Assembly (NCBI GenBank): GCA_001179505.1
Contig: CDMY01000295.1
Location: 62,001 to 126,000 of the forward strand
Reading direction: 5' to 3'
Origin: Vitrella brassicaformis
Taxonomy: Eukaryota; Sar; Vitrellaceae
Length of the DNA: 64,000 nt
This document shows positions 33,801 to 45,552 of this stretch, piece by piece. Each line of letters begins with the position of its first letter. The stretch's first letter is position 1. The translations under genes and the position numbers were made by a program. A model generated the notes under the pieces. That model was given only the letters and a program-made list of their open reading frames with translations, was not told the origin of the DNA and searched no databases.

Positions 33801-34670
33801 ACCCACGCGCCGCACACAGGACGCACCAGCCACTGGCACAGCAACCGGCTGCTGCTGTGGCTGCTGCACTGGCCGCCACCACGTGACCGTGACGTCATGT
33901 GGATACTGCTGGTGCTGGTGCTGGTGCTGGTGTGTGGATGTGGGTGTGGTTGATGTGTGGGTGTGGGGTGGGTCGGGCTGTTGGTCGAGAGAGGGGAACG
34001 GTGCTGGTTGGTCGGGGGCGCCTTGTGTGTGTGTTGGCGTGGGGACGGTGACGTCGTCGGCCTGTGACGATGAGGGCTTCTGGGTATGCGGCTGCGGCAG
34101 GACAGTGGTCGACGAGCTGGAGGTGGCCTCCGGCAACGCTGCGACAAGAAGGAAGGCAAACAAACACCGAACATAGTCCTCCTGTGGCTGCATGCCTGTC
34201 CTGTGCAATCCATTACCTGGTGCCTGTCCGTCTCCATCACACTTCTCCCCATCGGCCGCCATGGTCCTGACGGTCTCCTCCGCCCCGCCCGGCTGACCCG
34301 CACTCTGACGCATCAACGCCTCATCCACCTCGCTATCGAAACACGAAGATCCATCCGTCGACCGCGAGTGACTCGACGGCATGGGGTGGCTGGATGGGGG
34401 TGCGGCGTCTGCTCCTGAGGTGGTGGTCATGTGTGGCGATGGAAGTGACGGGGCTGTGAGGGTGGCCGACGCTGTCGTCTGTGTCTGTGGGTGGGTGCGT
34501 GTGGAGGGCTCTGCGGGGGCAGAGGATTCGTCGCTGACATCACATAGGTCGGCGTATTCCTTGAGCGCCACGCGGCCGTTCCTGTCCAGCACGAAGGTGT
34601 CGGCGGCCCGCGACAAGAACACGTCAAGCCTGCCACACATCCACAGATATCAATATGGGTGTTCCTTCCT

Positions 34671-34709
<39 letters not shown>

Positions 34710-34970
34710 CTGTGTGTGTCTGTGGAGGTGGCTGTGTGGGTTGGTAACTGACCTTCCTCCGATGAGCGTCGACACGGCAACGTGGTGCTCCTCGATGAAT
34801 CCGCCGCACAGCACCGTGAGGTCCATCCGATAGACACACTTGTCCTCAGCCATCTCGGTCAGGTACCGCTCCAGCTCCTTGCGCACCCTCCGCTCCTCCA
34901 CACACTGGCGGGAGAAGCGCCGCCACGTCATAATTGCCTCAGCAATACGACGCGAGCGGCACCTCTCCAT
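29915..34970 (-). CDS. Large gene ending in a PP2C-type phosphatase domain, with internal tandem duplication
   Basis: Exons read from about 34970 (start uncertain; upstream in-frame sequence reaches 35201) down to TAA 29917-29915. The 5' part has an IQ-like basic helix, then GGFIEEHHVAVSTLIGG and RLDVFLSRAADTFVLDRNG. Middle exons (33770-32420: SWLNLESIS, GTAVGWEIVEYDPIANTEG, DGLSLLFCYRYGSTIEDALR) match no family I know. Then the GGFIEEH and RLDVFLSRAAD exons occur again (32240-31720). The last exon (31399-29915) ends in a PP2C/PTC7-like catalytic domain: GNEDALFM, FGVADGVSG, GSTTATVA, GDSVAFVI, GDIVIAATDGVFDN and KKDDVTVVV supply the expected metal-binding Asp residues (Ser/Thr dephosphorylation, Mg/Mn-dependent). 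A long Pro/Thr/His low-complexity linker precedes it. Because no good start is visible before the second GGFIEEH exon, one gene is my first choice. Two tandem genes, split near 32340, are the alternative. Confidence 0.6.
31080..32240 (-). repeat. Segmental direct duplication, copy 1 (partner about 33940-34870)
   Basis: From about 31130 to the gap the two copies differ at only a few positions over more than 250 bases, including intron-free low-complexity coding DNA. After the gap they stay alike through the GGFIEEH exon (about 32115-32230 and 34755-34865). The near identity means a recent duplication or conversion, or an assembly problem. Confidence 0.8.
31416..31713. other. Assembly gap (298 N)
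   Basis: Run of N inside coding sequence of the PP2C gene. Flanks GACGGTCT and CGCCTCATCC are 40 bases apart in the paralogous copy (34269-34326), so the nominal gap size is probably not the true length. Confidence 1.
33940..34870 (-). repeat. Segmental direct duplication, copy 2
   Basis: Complete partner of 31080-32240. In this copy only 40 bases (34277-34316) fill the place where copy 1 has 298 Ns. Confidence 0.8.
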
Positions 34971-34989
34971 CTGACAGATGGGACACGGC

Positions 34990-36716
34990 GCGACGTCAAC
35001 AAGTGAGTGGAGAGAAGAGCATGGATATTGACCAACCAGGGCTACTTGTCGCCTGCGCCAAGCCACTCGCCGCTGAAAGGCCTCCACCCACCCTACAACA
35101 GCACACATGAGGAATCCATTCATTAGAAGCACACACGACCCATTCATCTGGGAAAATATCATGCCCTTTAACTCACACATGAGGCCTTCACCCATATGCA
35201 TGCTACAAAAGCCTGCAGACAGACAGACAAAAGGAAGCGGAGTGACTGATCATCATCAATCAATCAATCATGAATCATCACGAAGCACCGCATATACGTG
35301 TGAGTGACAGGTCATTGCAAAACTATGTATGAATGAATGAATGAATGAATGAAGGGTGAATGAGGGAATGGTTGAATGGCCGATGTCGACTGGCTATGTG
35401 AAATGAGTGAAATGATGAGTGAAATGATGAGTGAGATGAGTGGGATGAGTGGGATGAGTGGGATGAGTGGGATGAGTGAGATGAGTGAAATGAGTGTCAC
35501 TGTGGTGTGTATAAGTATTGTATAAGTATTGTGTATGTCGCTCATCGCAAAATGGCTGGCGACCGTTGAGTGTGTCGTTGGGAGGTGTCTCGGTGTGTGT
35601 GTGTGTGTGCTGATGGTGCGTGTATGGCTGACTGCTACACATTCACATGTGTATACCGGTACATATACATGTATGGGTCGAGATGCATCGACCATGTGGT
35701 GCATTCTGATGCATTTCCCTCACTTTTCTGTCTATCTGGCTTCGTATGCATCATGTACACACCTATGTACTTGAGAATGTGCATACGAACGTACCTCGTA
35801 TGATGTGTTGCGGCCGTGCCCTTCTGTGTGCGGCCTCTGCGGCTTCTTTCAGCATTTTTCGAGTTCGCGAGAATGGCAAACTGTCGGCTGTGGCCATGTT
35901 GACGGTGAATTCCTCGAGAAGCCTTGAGAAGAACGCCTCCTCCCGAGAAACTGCGTGAAAGCTCGCAAAACGACACAAACAGCAAACGACGGCTCAGCAG
36001 TCTTGATGGCTCTCGCTTTGCTCCCCTCGGCCGGTGTTCTTCGCCATCTGGCAGTGCACGAGCCCATTCGATGTGTCCACCGACACTGCAAAGTGGGCCC
36101 TGGCACATCCCGGCCGAAGTCTTCATCTTCGCTTCATTCGCTGTCCTGCTCCTTCATCGGCAGCCGACGGCGCACACGACCATCACTGCAGTCCACTCGG
36201 CCAGTCAAGTGACGAGAGAAGGCGAGTCGGCGCGACGAGAGCGTTTCTGAAACACGCGCACACTTTCGGTCAGTCAAGATGCCATCTTCATCATCTGTGA
36301 CTCTGTGCTTCTCTGCGCCTCTCTGCTTCCCTGTCCATGATGGTTTTCGCTCATCAGGTGCGCCACATTTGACTCGCCCGAGCGAACGGCGCAGCTGCAG
36401 GACGACTTCGGAGCAGCAAGGTTCGGAGCAGCAAGGTGAGGTTCATCCCACTCAAGGGGAGTGGAAGGAGGAGGGAGGAGGGCGCGCCAAGCTAGCAGAT
36501 CTCCTCCTTGATCTCGCAGCCGCTCCTCGAAGCGTGACCTGAGCCATTCTGCTCACCAAGTACGCGTGTAAGATGCATCCCCGGCTGTACTTGCATCGCT
36601 TTTGCATCTGCTGATGTTGCGTGTGTGTGTGCAGGCCAAGTTCGGGACACCCCCGTGCTCTTCTGCCTTGTCGGCATTGGCTGATGCTGAACACGGTGGA
36701 GTGAGGTCCATTCACG
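34990..36716. other. Intergenic region with minisatellites
   Basis: Includes (AATG)n at 35325-35355 and a 10-base minisatellite (units such as GATGAGTGGG and GATGAGTGAA) at about 35400-35495. No gene is called. Open frames at 35850-36540 on both strands lack recognisable motifs; a 5' leader exon of the SET gene may lie at about 36250-36640. Confidence 0.55.
35397..35500. repeat. 10-bp minisatellite
   Basis: Tandem units built on GATGAG(T)GGGATGAGTG with A/G variants, repeated about ten times. The reverse strand reads as HPTHPTHP-like peptide by chance. Confidence 0.8.
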
Positions 36717-38734
36717 ATGCATTCGGCGACCTTTGAGGTCCGACCCATCAGTGAAGAAAAGGGATCAGGTAGGTGTGGGATAGTCGAGAAAGACGCCTCT
36801 TTCTGTCTTGGTTGTGTCCTCTCCTTGCGATTCGGCAGGTCTGGTGGCTCTTCGCAACGTGGCAGCTGGAGAGGTTTTTCATTCAGAGTGGCCTTTCTGC
36901 GTCGTGCAGCACCCCGCAAAGTGAGCGAAATGAGTGAGCGAGCGAGTGAGAGCGTCACGATGTTTGCCTGTTCAGCTCAGCGTTCATCCGCGCGTGCACC
37001 CGCTGCTGCCGGTTTGCGGGCACGTGTGGCCTGCAGCTTGCGACGCTCTTCTCTGGCACTGTAGAGGAGGCTGTGTTGAACGAGCTGCCGTCGGTTTGGG
37101 GGCAGGAGAAGCTGTCAGATGTGGTGGAGTGCCCGCAGGGGTGTGGGGAGGTCTATTGTGGCCAGGAGTGCCGGGCTGCCGACTGGAAAGACAACCACAG
37201 TGAGCACCAAACAGCCAAAAGTGCCGATGTGCTGACAAGTCCATCTCTCTCTCTCTCTCTCATCGTTCAGACTTCATGTGCGTGGGGCCACTGGATGATG
37301 ATGCTCCACTGGTACGCCAACCACGTGTACAGCGTGTCCTGCCATTGGCTCGTGCATGCACCTTCTGTGTGCTTCCACGTGCAGGTGCAGTTCAAGCAGC
37401 TGGCGATCGAGTATGCAGACACGCTTCTGCTGGCGGGCAAGGTTTTTGCATCCCTCGTCAACCGTGCGCAGCAGAGGGGGCGCGGGGCGGAAGCTGTGCG
37501 GGAGGGAATGAACGAGCTCATGGGTTTCACCCAGGGGAAATGGGACGATGTGGCCAGGCCGGCGGGGGCTACAGACGAACATGGGGAAGGAGAGGTGGGC
37601 GCACACGCATTCACGTGGAGGATGAGGTGGAGCGGACTGTGCAGTGAGGTGTGTTGTGATGGTCAGACGCTGAGGCTGCAAGTGCTAGCAGAAGCCTTCG
37701 AGCTGCTCAAGGTCAGCACACACACAGAGAGAGAGGGAGGTGTGTGTGTGTGTCTGTCGGGCACCGTCCGTGAACATGCATTTGTTCAGGCTGCGTTGCT
37801 GCCCGCATCCCCTTTGTTCGCCCCCCTCTTCGAAAGCGACGAATTCCTCTCAAGACTGCTCGGTGACTGACGGACTCACAGACAGACAGGCAGAGGGAGG
37901 GCGGGATGATCCGCGTCTGTCCTCCTGCATGGCAGGTATGTTCGAGAGGAACAACATTGACGTTGAGATTCAGTCTCCCCTCAAGCAGCTCTGCCACTCA
38001 TGGGCACAGCAGCCACCGCCAGCAGCATCCTCATCCTCATCCTCATCAGTCGGAGCCGCAGCAGCCGGCCCCGCCAGCAATCCGGCCTTGCGACGGCTGC
38101 TGGAAGCAAAAACGGTCGTCATGCGGTGGGTCACACACACGAAGTGGATGGGTCGATGGGTCAACGAACAGACACAATGGTGTGTGTGAAGGTACGAGTG
38201 GGATGAGGACGAGACGGGCAACTACCAGTCGACTGCAGCAGACACCTCACCCGACGACGCACACATGGACGAAGAGACGGAAGATGACGATGAGGCCGAC
38301 GAGGCGGCCGACGAGCAGCGGCTGGCATCGATCCGGGAGGACGTCAGGAATCTCACCATGGAGCAGCTGCTGGCCGAGGAGTGGCCCAACTTCCACGGCA
38401 CGGCGTTCTTCCCCTCTGTGGCGCGCGTCAACCACTCGTGCGTGCCGAACATCAAGGTGTGTCAGAGAGCACCGCACACACGGCACGGCAATGTGTGTGC
38501 GCATGTTGTCTGCTGCTGTGTGATACGTGGGTGCAGATGGCCTATCCACGAGGCACGTGTGAGGTGTGCTTCGGTGCGCTGAGAGGCATCTCGTGTGGAG
38601 AGGAGATGTCCACCTCCTACATCGACAGCGAGGCGCCGCGCGACGTCAGACAGACGAACCTTCTGGAGTATGGCTTTGTGTGCCGGTGTGACAAGTGTGA
38701 GAGTGAGGCCGCGCGTGTCAACTTGAGGCGGTAG
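36717..38734 (+). CDS. SMYD-like SET/MYND protein lysine methyltransferase
   Basis: About nine exons in phase: 36717-36768, 36839-36920, about 36979-37199, 37271-37311, 37386-37594, 37668-37710, 37790-37864, 37933-38124, 38192-38455, and 38537-38734 (TAG). The SET N-part reads KGSGLVALRNVAAGEV, followed by an inserted MYND finger (CTRCC, VECPQGCGEVYCGQECRAAD, W...H). Next come an alpha-helical segment, GMFERNNIDVE, and the SET core AFFPSVARVNHSCVPNIK, with the NHSCxPN motif that binds S-adenosylmethionine. The end is GEEMSTSYID...LLEYGFVCRCDKC (post-SET zinc site). Order matches the SMYD family, which methylates histones and other proteins in cytosol or nucleus. Between the GMFERNN strand and the NHSC motif lies an unusual Ser/Ala plus Asp/Glu-rich insert of about 100 residues. 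The first ATG is supported by phase and by how close it is to the SET start; an upstream leader may be missing. Length is about 460 residues. Confidence 0.85.
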
Positions 38735-39848
38735 GTAGCTGATTGATTTGAGAGGTTAGACTCAAGCGTAGGGCCCTCTTGCACCCGCGCGTGTGACTGT
38801 TGTGGTGATGGTTTGGCTGTGTCGCGTCGGGAGACTGACAACGTTCCTGCCTGCCTGCCTGCCTGCCTGCTCTATATGACACACGCAATTGAATGAATTG
38901 AGCCGAGTGTCAGTGTCAGATGGCCCCAGTCCCACAGTGCCAAACAACAGCCGTCCCCCAAGCACACCAATTTATGGCCTCCTCGCCCCTCCACCCCCAA
39001 GCACTCACCCATGACAGTCGAACACTAGGCAGTCAGACCAGCCGAGGCACCCAGCCGATGTGGACGTCAAGTCAGAGACAAACGCCATCACTCACCCGGC
39101 CGTCAACACATTACCCAGCCCACAGCCCAGTGCAGCCTTAGTGAGTGGAGTAGAATGAGGGCGGAATGGGCGTCTTGAGTCCCTCTCGTGTCATCACGTG
39201 CGTGTACGTCCCGTTTGTGGTGGATGGATGGATGGACGGACGGACGCCTCATAGTGTCTGCGTGTCTCACGCTTTTCTTTGAGATTTGAGATGGTGTGGA
39301 CACACGTCGGGTATGCGTCAGAAAATTGACTTGAAACGAAAGTCGGACGGATGACTCATGTCTGTCTGTCTCAGCCAACTTACCCCCCACCCCACACCCA
39401 AAGTGTCCAACCAACGAAACAGCCGACCCCCACAGCACCATGAATCCTACAGAAACATCCCCCCTCCCCTCTGTCAGTCACAAAGCAGGACAGGCGAGCA
39501 TCACAGGCCAGGCTAACGAATTAAGGCACACTGGCAGCCACCTATGAAAGAGCAACCGATCGGCCGGTCAGCCAGTCAGTCAGTCAATCAATCAATTCCG
39601 TCACACCCACAGTCGCTTTGGCCGTTGGTTGACAGACAAACGCCATTACCTACCAGCGACACATGACCGCTCCCCCACCCCTCAGAATACATTCCCCACC
39701 CACAGCCACCAACGCACTCACACCATAGGTAGCCAAGTCGAGTCCAGTGGCCTTCCTCCTCTCGCTCACGTGTGTGTATGCCTCAGGCGGGCGCAACGTA
39801 GGACGGTGGTGGGGATGGATACGCACTTATGCACCTCAGCCGATGTTC
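38735..39848. other. Intergenic region
   Basis: No gene seen. Short tracts (CCTG)n at 38845-38870 and (GGAT/GGAC)n at 39222-39245, plus (CAGT)n at 39570-39595. Two loose direct repeats of the form GACAAACGCCAT...ACC(C/T)AC occur near 39078 and 39635. Confidence 0.55.
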
Positions 39849-40640
39849 TCAAAGCAAGGCGTTGCTCACGCGCAGTGCCCAGATGCAGAAGGCGAGCGCA
39901 GCGGCCGCACCTATGATCAAGAAGACATGCTCCCAAAACGACATGAGCCTCCCCAATTCTCCGTGCATCAACATGAGGGGGGGTCCTAGCACCGCCACTA
40001 CGACTGCGCAAAAGCTGCAGAGGGTACCCATGAAGCTGAGGATCCAGAGGGGGACCATGGCCGCCTTCACGAACCCCCCACCGGCTTGGTACCACTTCTT
40101 CAGACGCTCATTCGCTCGGGCGAGGGCTCTCTCACTGGCCTGGAATCGGTCCTCGAGAGCCACGATGGCCTTGTCTCTCTGCTGCAGGGCCTCTGTGGTG
40201 TTGTGAAGGTCCTCCGTGAGGCGCGCGACCTGCTCGTGGAAGGCCGTGATTGCGGCAGTCTTATTCTTCAGATCCGCGGTGGCCGTTGCCAGATCCGCTG
40301 TGGCCGTTGCCAGCTGATCCTGGAGAAGCACGTTTGCCGCCTCCTTCTCACCCATGGCCACCTCGTGTTGGCCGATCAGTGCGTCCTTGTCCACCAGGTG
40401 CTGCTGCAGGGCCTTGATTGTTGCCTCGTGAGCCACCAGCTGCACACGGTTGATGTCGCCAATGACAACGTGAGCCCATGCGGCACCGCCAAGCACCACT
40501 AGTAGAAGGAACAGCAGGCAGTTGGCGCCGCCAGAGGCTGGGAGGGTGATGGTGATGCTGCCCTTGGCGGCTCTCTCCGCTCGAATGAGTTGATCTCCCG
40601 CCTCCTCCAGTGTCATGACGCGAGGCGACGAGCCCATCAT
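39849..40640 (-). CDS. Coiled-coil membrane protein, three transmembrane segments
   Basis: Intronless frame of 263 residues from ATG 40640 (a second ATG is the next codon). A Leu-rich membrane segment at about residues 40-58 (CLLFLLLVVLGGAAW) is followed by a roughly 110-residue coiled coil, including the direct repeat LATATAD-LATATAD and NHNTTEALQQRDKAI-like heptads. Two C-terminal hydrophobic segments (about 190-215 and 235-256) follow. One N-glycosylation-like site (NTT) lies in the coiled coil. The layout (short cytosolic head, coiled-coil stalk, helical hairpin) resembles tethering or membrane-shaping proteins, but no family is recognised. Codon use looks like that of its neighbours. Its 5' end faces away from the gene at 41138, with an intergenic gap of about 500 bases. 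Confidence 0.75.
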   Translation of the reverse strand: MMGSSPRVMTLEEAGDQLIRAERAAKGSITITLPASGGANCLLFLLLVVLGGAAWAHVVIGDINRVQLVAHEATIKALQQHLVDKDALIGQHEVAMGEKEAANVLLQDQLATATADLATATADLKNKTAAITAFHEQVARLTEDLHNTTEALQQRDKAIVALEDRFQASERALARANERLKKWYQAGGGFVKAAMVPLWILSFMGTLCSFCAVVVAVLGPPLMLMHGELGRLMSFWEHVFLIIGAAAALAFCIWALRVSNALL

Positions 40641-40853
40641 AACACCTGAACCGACTCAGAGATGCATCCACACAAGCACAGCCGCCGCGCCTGAAATCAG
40701 GACCAAAGGTCAGACGAATTCATTTCAACAGCGTCCGATCTATCTCAGCGGCTCTGACCCGTCGGGCCGGGACCTCGGTGTCCGTTAACGAACGAACGAA
40801 TGAACGAACGTTCTTGGAGGGAAGGGTCGTTTGCGAGCTCGAGGATCTCTGCT

Positions 40854-40940
40854 GGCTTCTTCTCAGCTCGCTGTTCGTCCATTCCGTGTTGGATCTGAGG
40901 CGTCAGATAGCTCTCTTGTGCGCCGCGGCAGAATGGACCT
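40854..40940 (+). repeat. Orphan duplicate of an exon found at 42745-42790
   Basis: TCTCAG followed by CGTGTTGGATCTGAGGCGTC matches 42742-42785, where it is an in-phase exon (FAVHSLRVGSEASD) of the downstream gene. Here it reads LAVRPFRVGSEASD and ends at MDLEQ followed by GTGAGG. It may be an upstream exon of the same gene or a duplicated scrap; joining it to the next visible exon gives a stop, so I did not include it. Confidence 0.4.
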
Positions 40941-41137
40941 GGAGCAGGTGAGGAAGATGGATGGACGGATGGATGAATGGGTGGGTGGGCGGCAGAGGGC
41001 AAGGAGGGATAGATCATGGGCACAGATACCACGGACGTCATCCATGGCAGCCGGCAGACAGACTCCCACCGTAGATCACCTCTCTTTCTCTTCCTGTGTG
41101 TGTGCAGGCGCGGAGAGACCTCTGGGCAAACAAGACA

Positions 41138-44100
41138 TGAATCTCGTGAGGGCTCTGCAGTGCCTTTTCTCATGGGCGTGTCTGGGAGCATTCATTCCGC
41201 ATCTGCAAAACCACATTCGCCGGTCCCCGGCCGGCCAGCTGCTGTCCTTCATCGACAAGACCTTCCGCAGCATCCACAAGGGCACGCGAACAGCCGTTGA
41301 GCACCGCCGCCGTGGCAGCAGCGCGCTGCCGCGCCGCTGGAACGAGAAGCGCCGGGCTCCCGTGACCGATGTGTTGCCGCAATGCATTTGGCCCGCCTAC
41401 AACAGAACGGTAGCTCGTGCCGCCCTCAATGCAGGAAATACACAGACGGTAGGTAATCCGATCCACTAATGGACGCAGAATTGTCATGGATTGGATTGGA
41501 TGGTGGAAGACAGCATCTTCATGGATTGCTTTGATGGTTAATGGTTGTTGGTTTGGTCTTTGTGTCTTGTCCAGGTGCACGATGAAGATGTCTGCCCGCG
41601 CCGTGCCATGACCTATTTGTTCTTCTCGGACCGCCCCATCGCCAGTCCCGCCAAATCCCCGATCACCCAGGACGCACCATGCGACCATCACAGCGACCCC
41701 GAAGAGCCAATCCCAGCCATGAGACCTCGTCCGTTGCAGCGCCGTAGACACCCCCATGCCGTTCGCCGCCAAACTGACCCTCTGCAGCTGCGCATCGGGA
41801 GGGTCGTGTTTGAGCAGATAGGGGGCTTCGTCAAGAGGAGCAACACCGCAGCCAGTGGGCAGCAGCAGCATGACGAGCATGACCTTCTCATGGAGGAGGG
41901 AGGGGGGCTCAACAAGACATTGCCCAATGACACATCGGTGGAGAGCGTCATTGGCGGCCTGGCCACACTGCTGCGCAAGCATCAGGGGGAGGAGAGCCCA
42001 CACCACGATCACCTGGACGAAGAGATCCCGACTGCCAAGGGATGGGTCTCTGTGCCGATGTGCAGTACGGCTCTCCACCTCTCACGGGAGCTGATCTTCT
42101 ACATTTTGTCGGTGGTGGTGGTCGCTGGGGTCATTACCGCGGGCATCTTCTACGCCGTTGGCCGGCAGCAGAGAGGGTGGGATAGAGGGGGAGGCAGAGT
42201 CACCAGGCCGCCAGAGGCTGCTGCTGCTGCCATTGCAACTCGGCAGCGAAGGGGCCAGCCCGACGTGCCGTTCGGCCACCTGGCGCGGCACATCGTCAAG
42301 TTAGAGACACAACTGTAAGACGGAAAGGGCACCAAGCCGTCTACGCACGAGTGCGGGTCTGTTGTTGTGTCAGTAAGGAGCAGGAGAAACAGGCGGAGGA
42401 GATGCATCGGCGGAGCCTAGAGCCATATCGCAAGACGCTGTCTGTCCGAGAGCAGCAGATCCGGGAGCTGACGGAGCTGTGCTTCAAGCAGACAGAGGAG
42501 ATCCATAGCGAGAAGGCCAAGTACGAGACGCAGATCGACCGACTACACGCCGAGCTGGTCAGGGGTGACACACACACAGTTACAGCTGCATGCATGTCGC
42601 CTCTTATGCTCCTCAATTCCCACATGTGTCTGTCAGGAGCAGCAGAAGAAGAACTACGACTCCATCCTAGAGGTGAGCAGCACAGCCAGACCCGCACCCC
42701 TACTGCACAAAGCATCCTCATTTTCCCTGCCTCTTCACTTGTCTCAGTTTGCTGTCCATTCACTTCGTGTTGGATCTGAGGCGTCTGACCGCGCGGCGGC
42801 TGCTCTCGCCACCAGCGCGCCATCAGCAGCATATGGCACATACCACTACCACCAGCATCAGCACGGCAGCGGCGTGTTTCCCGCCCCAGCATACACACAG
42901 GTGGGTCGGTGGGATGGCACACGTGCAGACAGGCAAGGCGACCCAATACAAAGGCCTCTCTGTTCGCAGACGGCGGCTTGTGTTCGGCCGTATCGTATCG
43001 TATACAGAAGCGGCAACCCCGAGCCAAACGATGGACCGGTGCGCAATCAGTGCACAATGCAGAGAGGAATGGGAAGGTCGCCCAGCTCTGTCCCTCTGTG
43101 TGTCCTTTTTGCTCATTTAGGCTGTGCACCGTCTGTCGCGCGACAACCACGTGTGCATCTTCAGCCACTTCCACCCCTGGGAGTTCTCGCGCATGCGGTC
43201 GGCCATCGGCCCCGCCTTTGAGATCGATGCCGCCCAGCCGTACACCCAGCTGACCCTCGACTGCACCGACCAATCGGCCAGGCGGATGTGGGAGAACCTG
43301 TCGTGCGACGCGGCGTATCAGTGGGGCCACAGGGCCCGCAACATCAAAGAGCTGACGGTGCGGCATCCACATGACGATCTCCAGTGGTGTGTCCCGGCGT
43401 GGGTATCTTTAGTCGAGGGCCATGCACACGGCCACTTGAGCGACCAACAGCACCAGGCCAGCGATGAGGCGTCATCTACAGTCGCTCCCCCGCCCCTCTC
43501 CCAGCCCCCCTCTCACGCCACCCTGCAAACCATCCGATTCGAGGGGGTCAAGTGTGGTCGGTCACGAGGCCGGAACGATTGGTACGAGCGCCGGCCCCCT
43601 CCCCCCTCCTCCCCCGTCCATCTGCCGGCCCTCACCACCGTCACCAACATCCCGGCCCGCAGCGCGTGGGCGCGTGCCGGTCGGGGGTGGGTGACACCCA
43701 ATGTCACCACACTCACGTTCGAGGGCCGCTTCGTCGGCGAGGTCGAGTACGATGGGGCGCGCGAGTGGATCGGTGGCTGCGATCGGCTCGAGAAGCTCGA
43801 GTATGACACGGAGGGGTATAACGTCCAGGAAGGCAACGAGCGGCTGCTGACGGCCATGCCGGAGGGGCAGGGCCTGGCGAGCCTGCGGTCCCTCGGCCGT
43901 GTGCGAATGGCCGATGACATCGGTTTCTATTCGAGGTGGGATGTGGCAGAAGTGGACGAGTTTCGCCAGCTGTTGGTGCGGCGCGGGTGTGTGAGAAGCC
44001 TTCAGGAGATGGAGCTTGACGTAGGGGAGTATTTGGAGGACACCGCCGAAATGCGGCAGCTGATCGAAAACGCAGCAAAGCTCACGTAAGGATACAAGAA

Positions 44101-45079
44101 GAGACGAACCGGGCCAACAATACACATCGCCTCTTATGGTTTTTTTCTTTCCTGCCCGCTCTTTTCCAGTGACGCCGTGATGCATCCTGATGCCCGCCGC
44201 CAGCCGATCATGCCGTGCACTCGCGAGGACGGGCAGATCGACCTGCAGCTGGTCGCATGGAGCCGCCAGCACCCCTCCCCAACGCTGCAGAAGCTCGTGA
44301 ACGACTTCGCCGATGGTGCCGATGCAGTGGTATTCGACGAGCGGCCACGCGCGTCTTCTGCCCATCCCATGATCCCCCCGACCTTCCCCCATTCGACCAC
44401 GCTCATTCTCCCCGAGAGCTTCCTCGCACACGAGCAGGTCGGGCGTGCTGTGGAGGTGGCCATGAGAATGCCCCGGCTGAAGCGCATCGTGTGTGACGAG
44501 CATCGGGCGGCGATGGCCTTCTTGAAGGCATTGCACGCCGCGGCACCAGAGAAGAAACTGAAGTATTTGACTCTGCGACAGGATGTCGACAGCATCGTCA
44601 ACGCGACTTCTGCTGAATGTGGCGATTGGAGCAGGACGTGGATCGAGCATCTGAACAAGCTGCCGTCCATCAGGAGCGCGATGATACTCGTTCAGGGTCA
44701 GCAGAGAGAAAAGAGAGCCGTTCACATGTGCTGCTTTACATCTGGTGCGTACAGGGGTTTTGCTGGACGATTCTCGCTTCGAGTGTCTGTACAGCCGACT
44801 GACGACGCTGCTCGTCACTCTCAGCAAAGCAAAGGTTGGTTGGTCCGCGCATCCAACCGGGAGAACAGTCGGGACGGCGGGTGTATGTGTTCGTGTGGTT
44901 CCTCTGTGTTCTTGCAGGACACCGAGGACTCGTGTGTCGAGCTATGCTGTGAGGAACGACTACTCGAGCCCCTCCGCGAGAGGTTCATCGGTGCGATGGC
45001 CCTCTTCAACCTGGCCAGCACCACGCATCGGCTGGATGTTTCGGAGTCGGACACCATCACGCTGGAGAAGATCGACTGA
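41138..45079 (+). CDS. Large single-pass membrane protein, unknown family
   Basis: About eight exons: 41138-41450, 41574-42316, 42373-42559, short exons near 42637-42673 and 42748-42900, a large exon about 43120-44085, then 44169-44695, about 44753-44836 and 44918-45079 (TGA). Exon 2 contains one strong membrane helix (LIFYILSVVVVAGVITAGIFYAVG, about 42089-42160, quoted here in two parts: LIFYILSVVVVAG and VITAGIFYAVG). A coiled coil follows (EQQIRELTELCFKQTEEIHS). The large C-terminal part has Leu-rich, strand-helix alternation (TLQTIRFEGVK, NVTTLTFEGRFV, RLEKLEYDTEG, SLQEMELDVGEYL), which suggests divergent leucine-rich-repeat-like structure. No catalytic motif. The 5' start is chosen at the first ATG after the CAG acceptor-like site; it gives the longest phase-consistent chain. 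Estimated length is 950-1050 residues. Confidence 0.65.
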
Positions 45080-45552
45080 GTAGCTATAGCTGCCGCTGGC
45101 AGGATGGGGGAGAGAGGGAGAGGGATGCTGACAGGGTTGTGCAGCTGACTGAGTGAGACTAGAGTGCTTGGAATGCCGGTGTGTAGACCTGATTAGGAAC
45201 GTGGGCACGTGTGTGGATGGGTGGTGCGATTGTATTCGAATGAATGAGTCGTGTCCAAGCCGCTGTCTCTCTCATCAGCAAGCGTCGGGCTCTGCAGGGT
45301 GGGAAATCCGACTGGCCCACAGCCACGATGGTGTGGCATTGGAGCAGTCGGCTTGCCCGAAACCTCACACACCCCGCCACCCAGCCATCTGCGCTTCGTC
45401 TACACTCATCAAAACTCGCACCCAAAACGGGGACACACTCACCTTCACTGCTCTTCGTTTACACACACAGGCCATCTGTACACATCACATCACATCACAG
45501 CCTGCCTCCTTCCAGCAGCAATCACGCACACACAATCGCACCAACACGCACG

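Noticed and set aside
35397-35500. CRISPR-like regular repeats
   Set aside because: Units are 10 bases with no spacers, in a eukaryotic intergenic region; this is a minisatellite.
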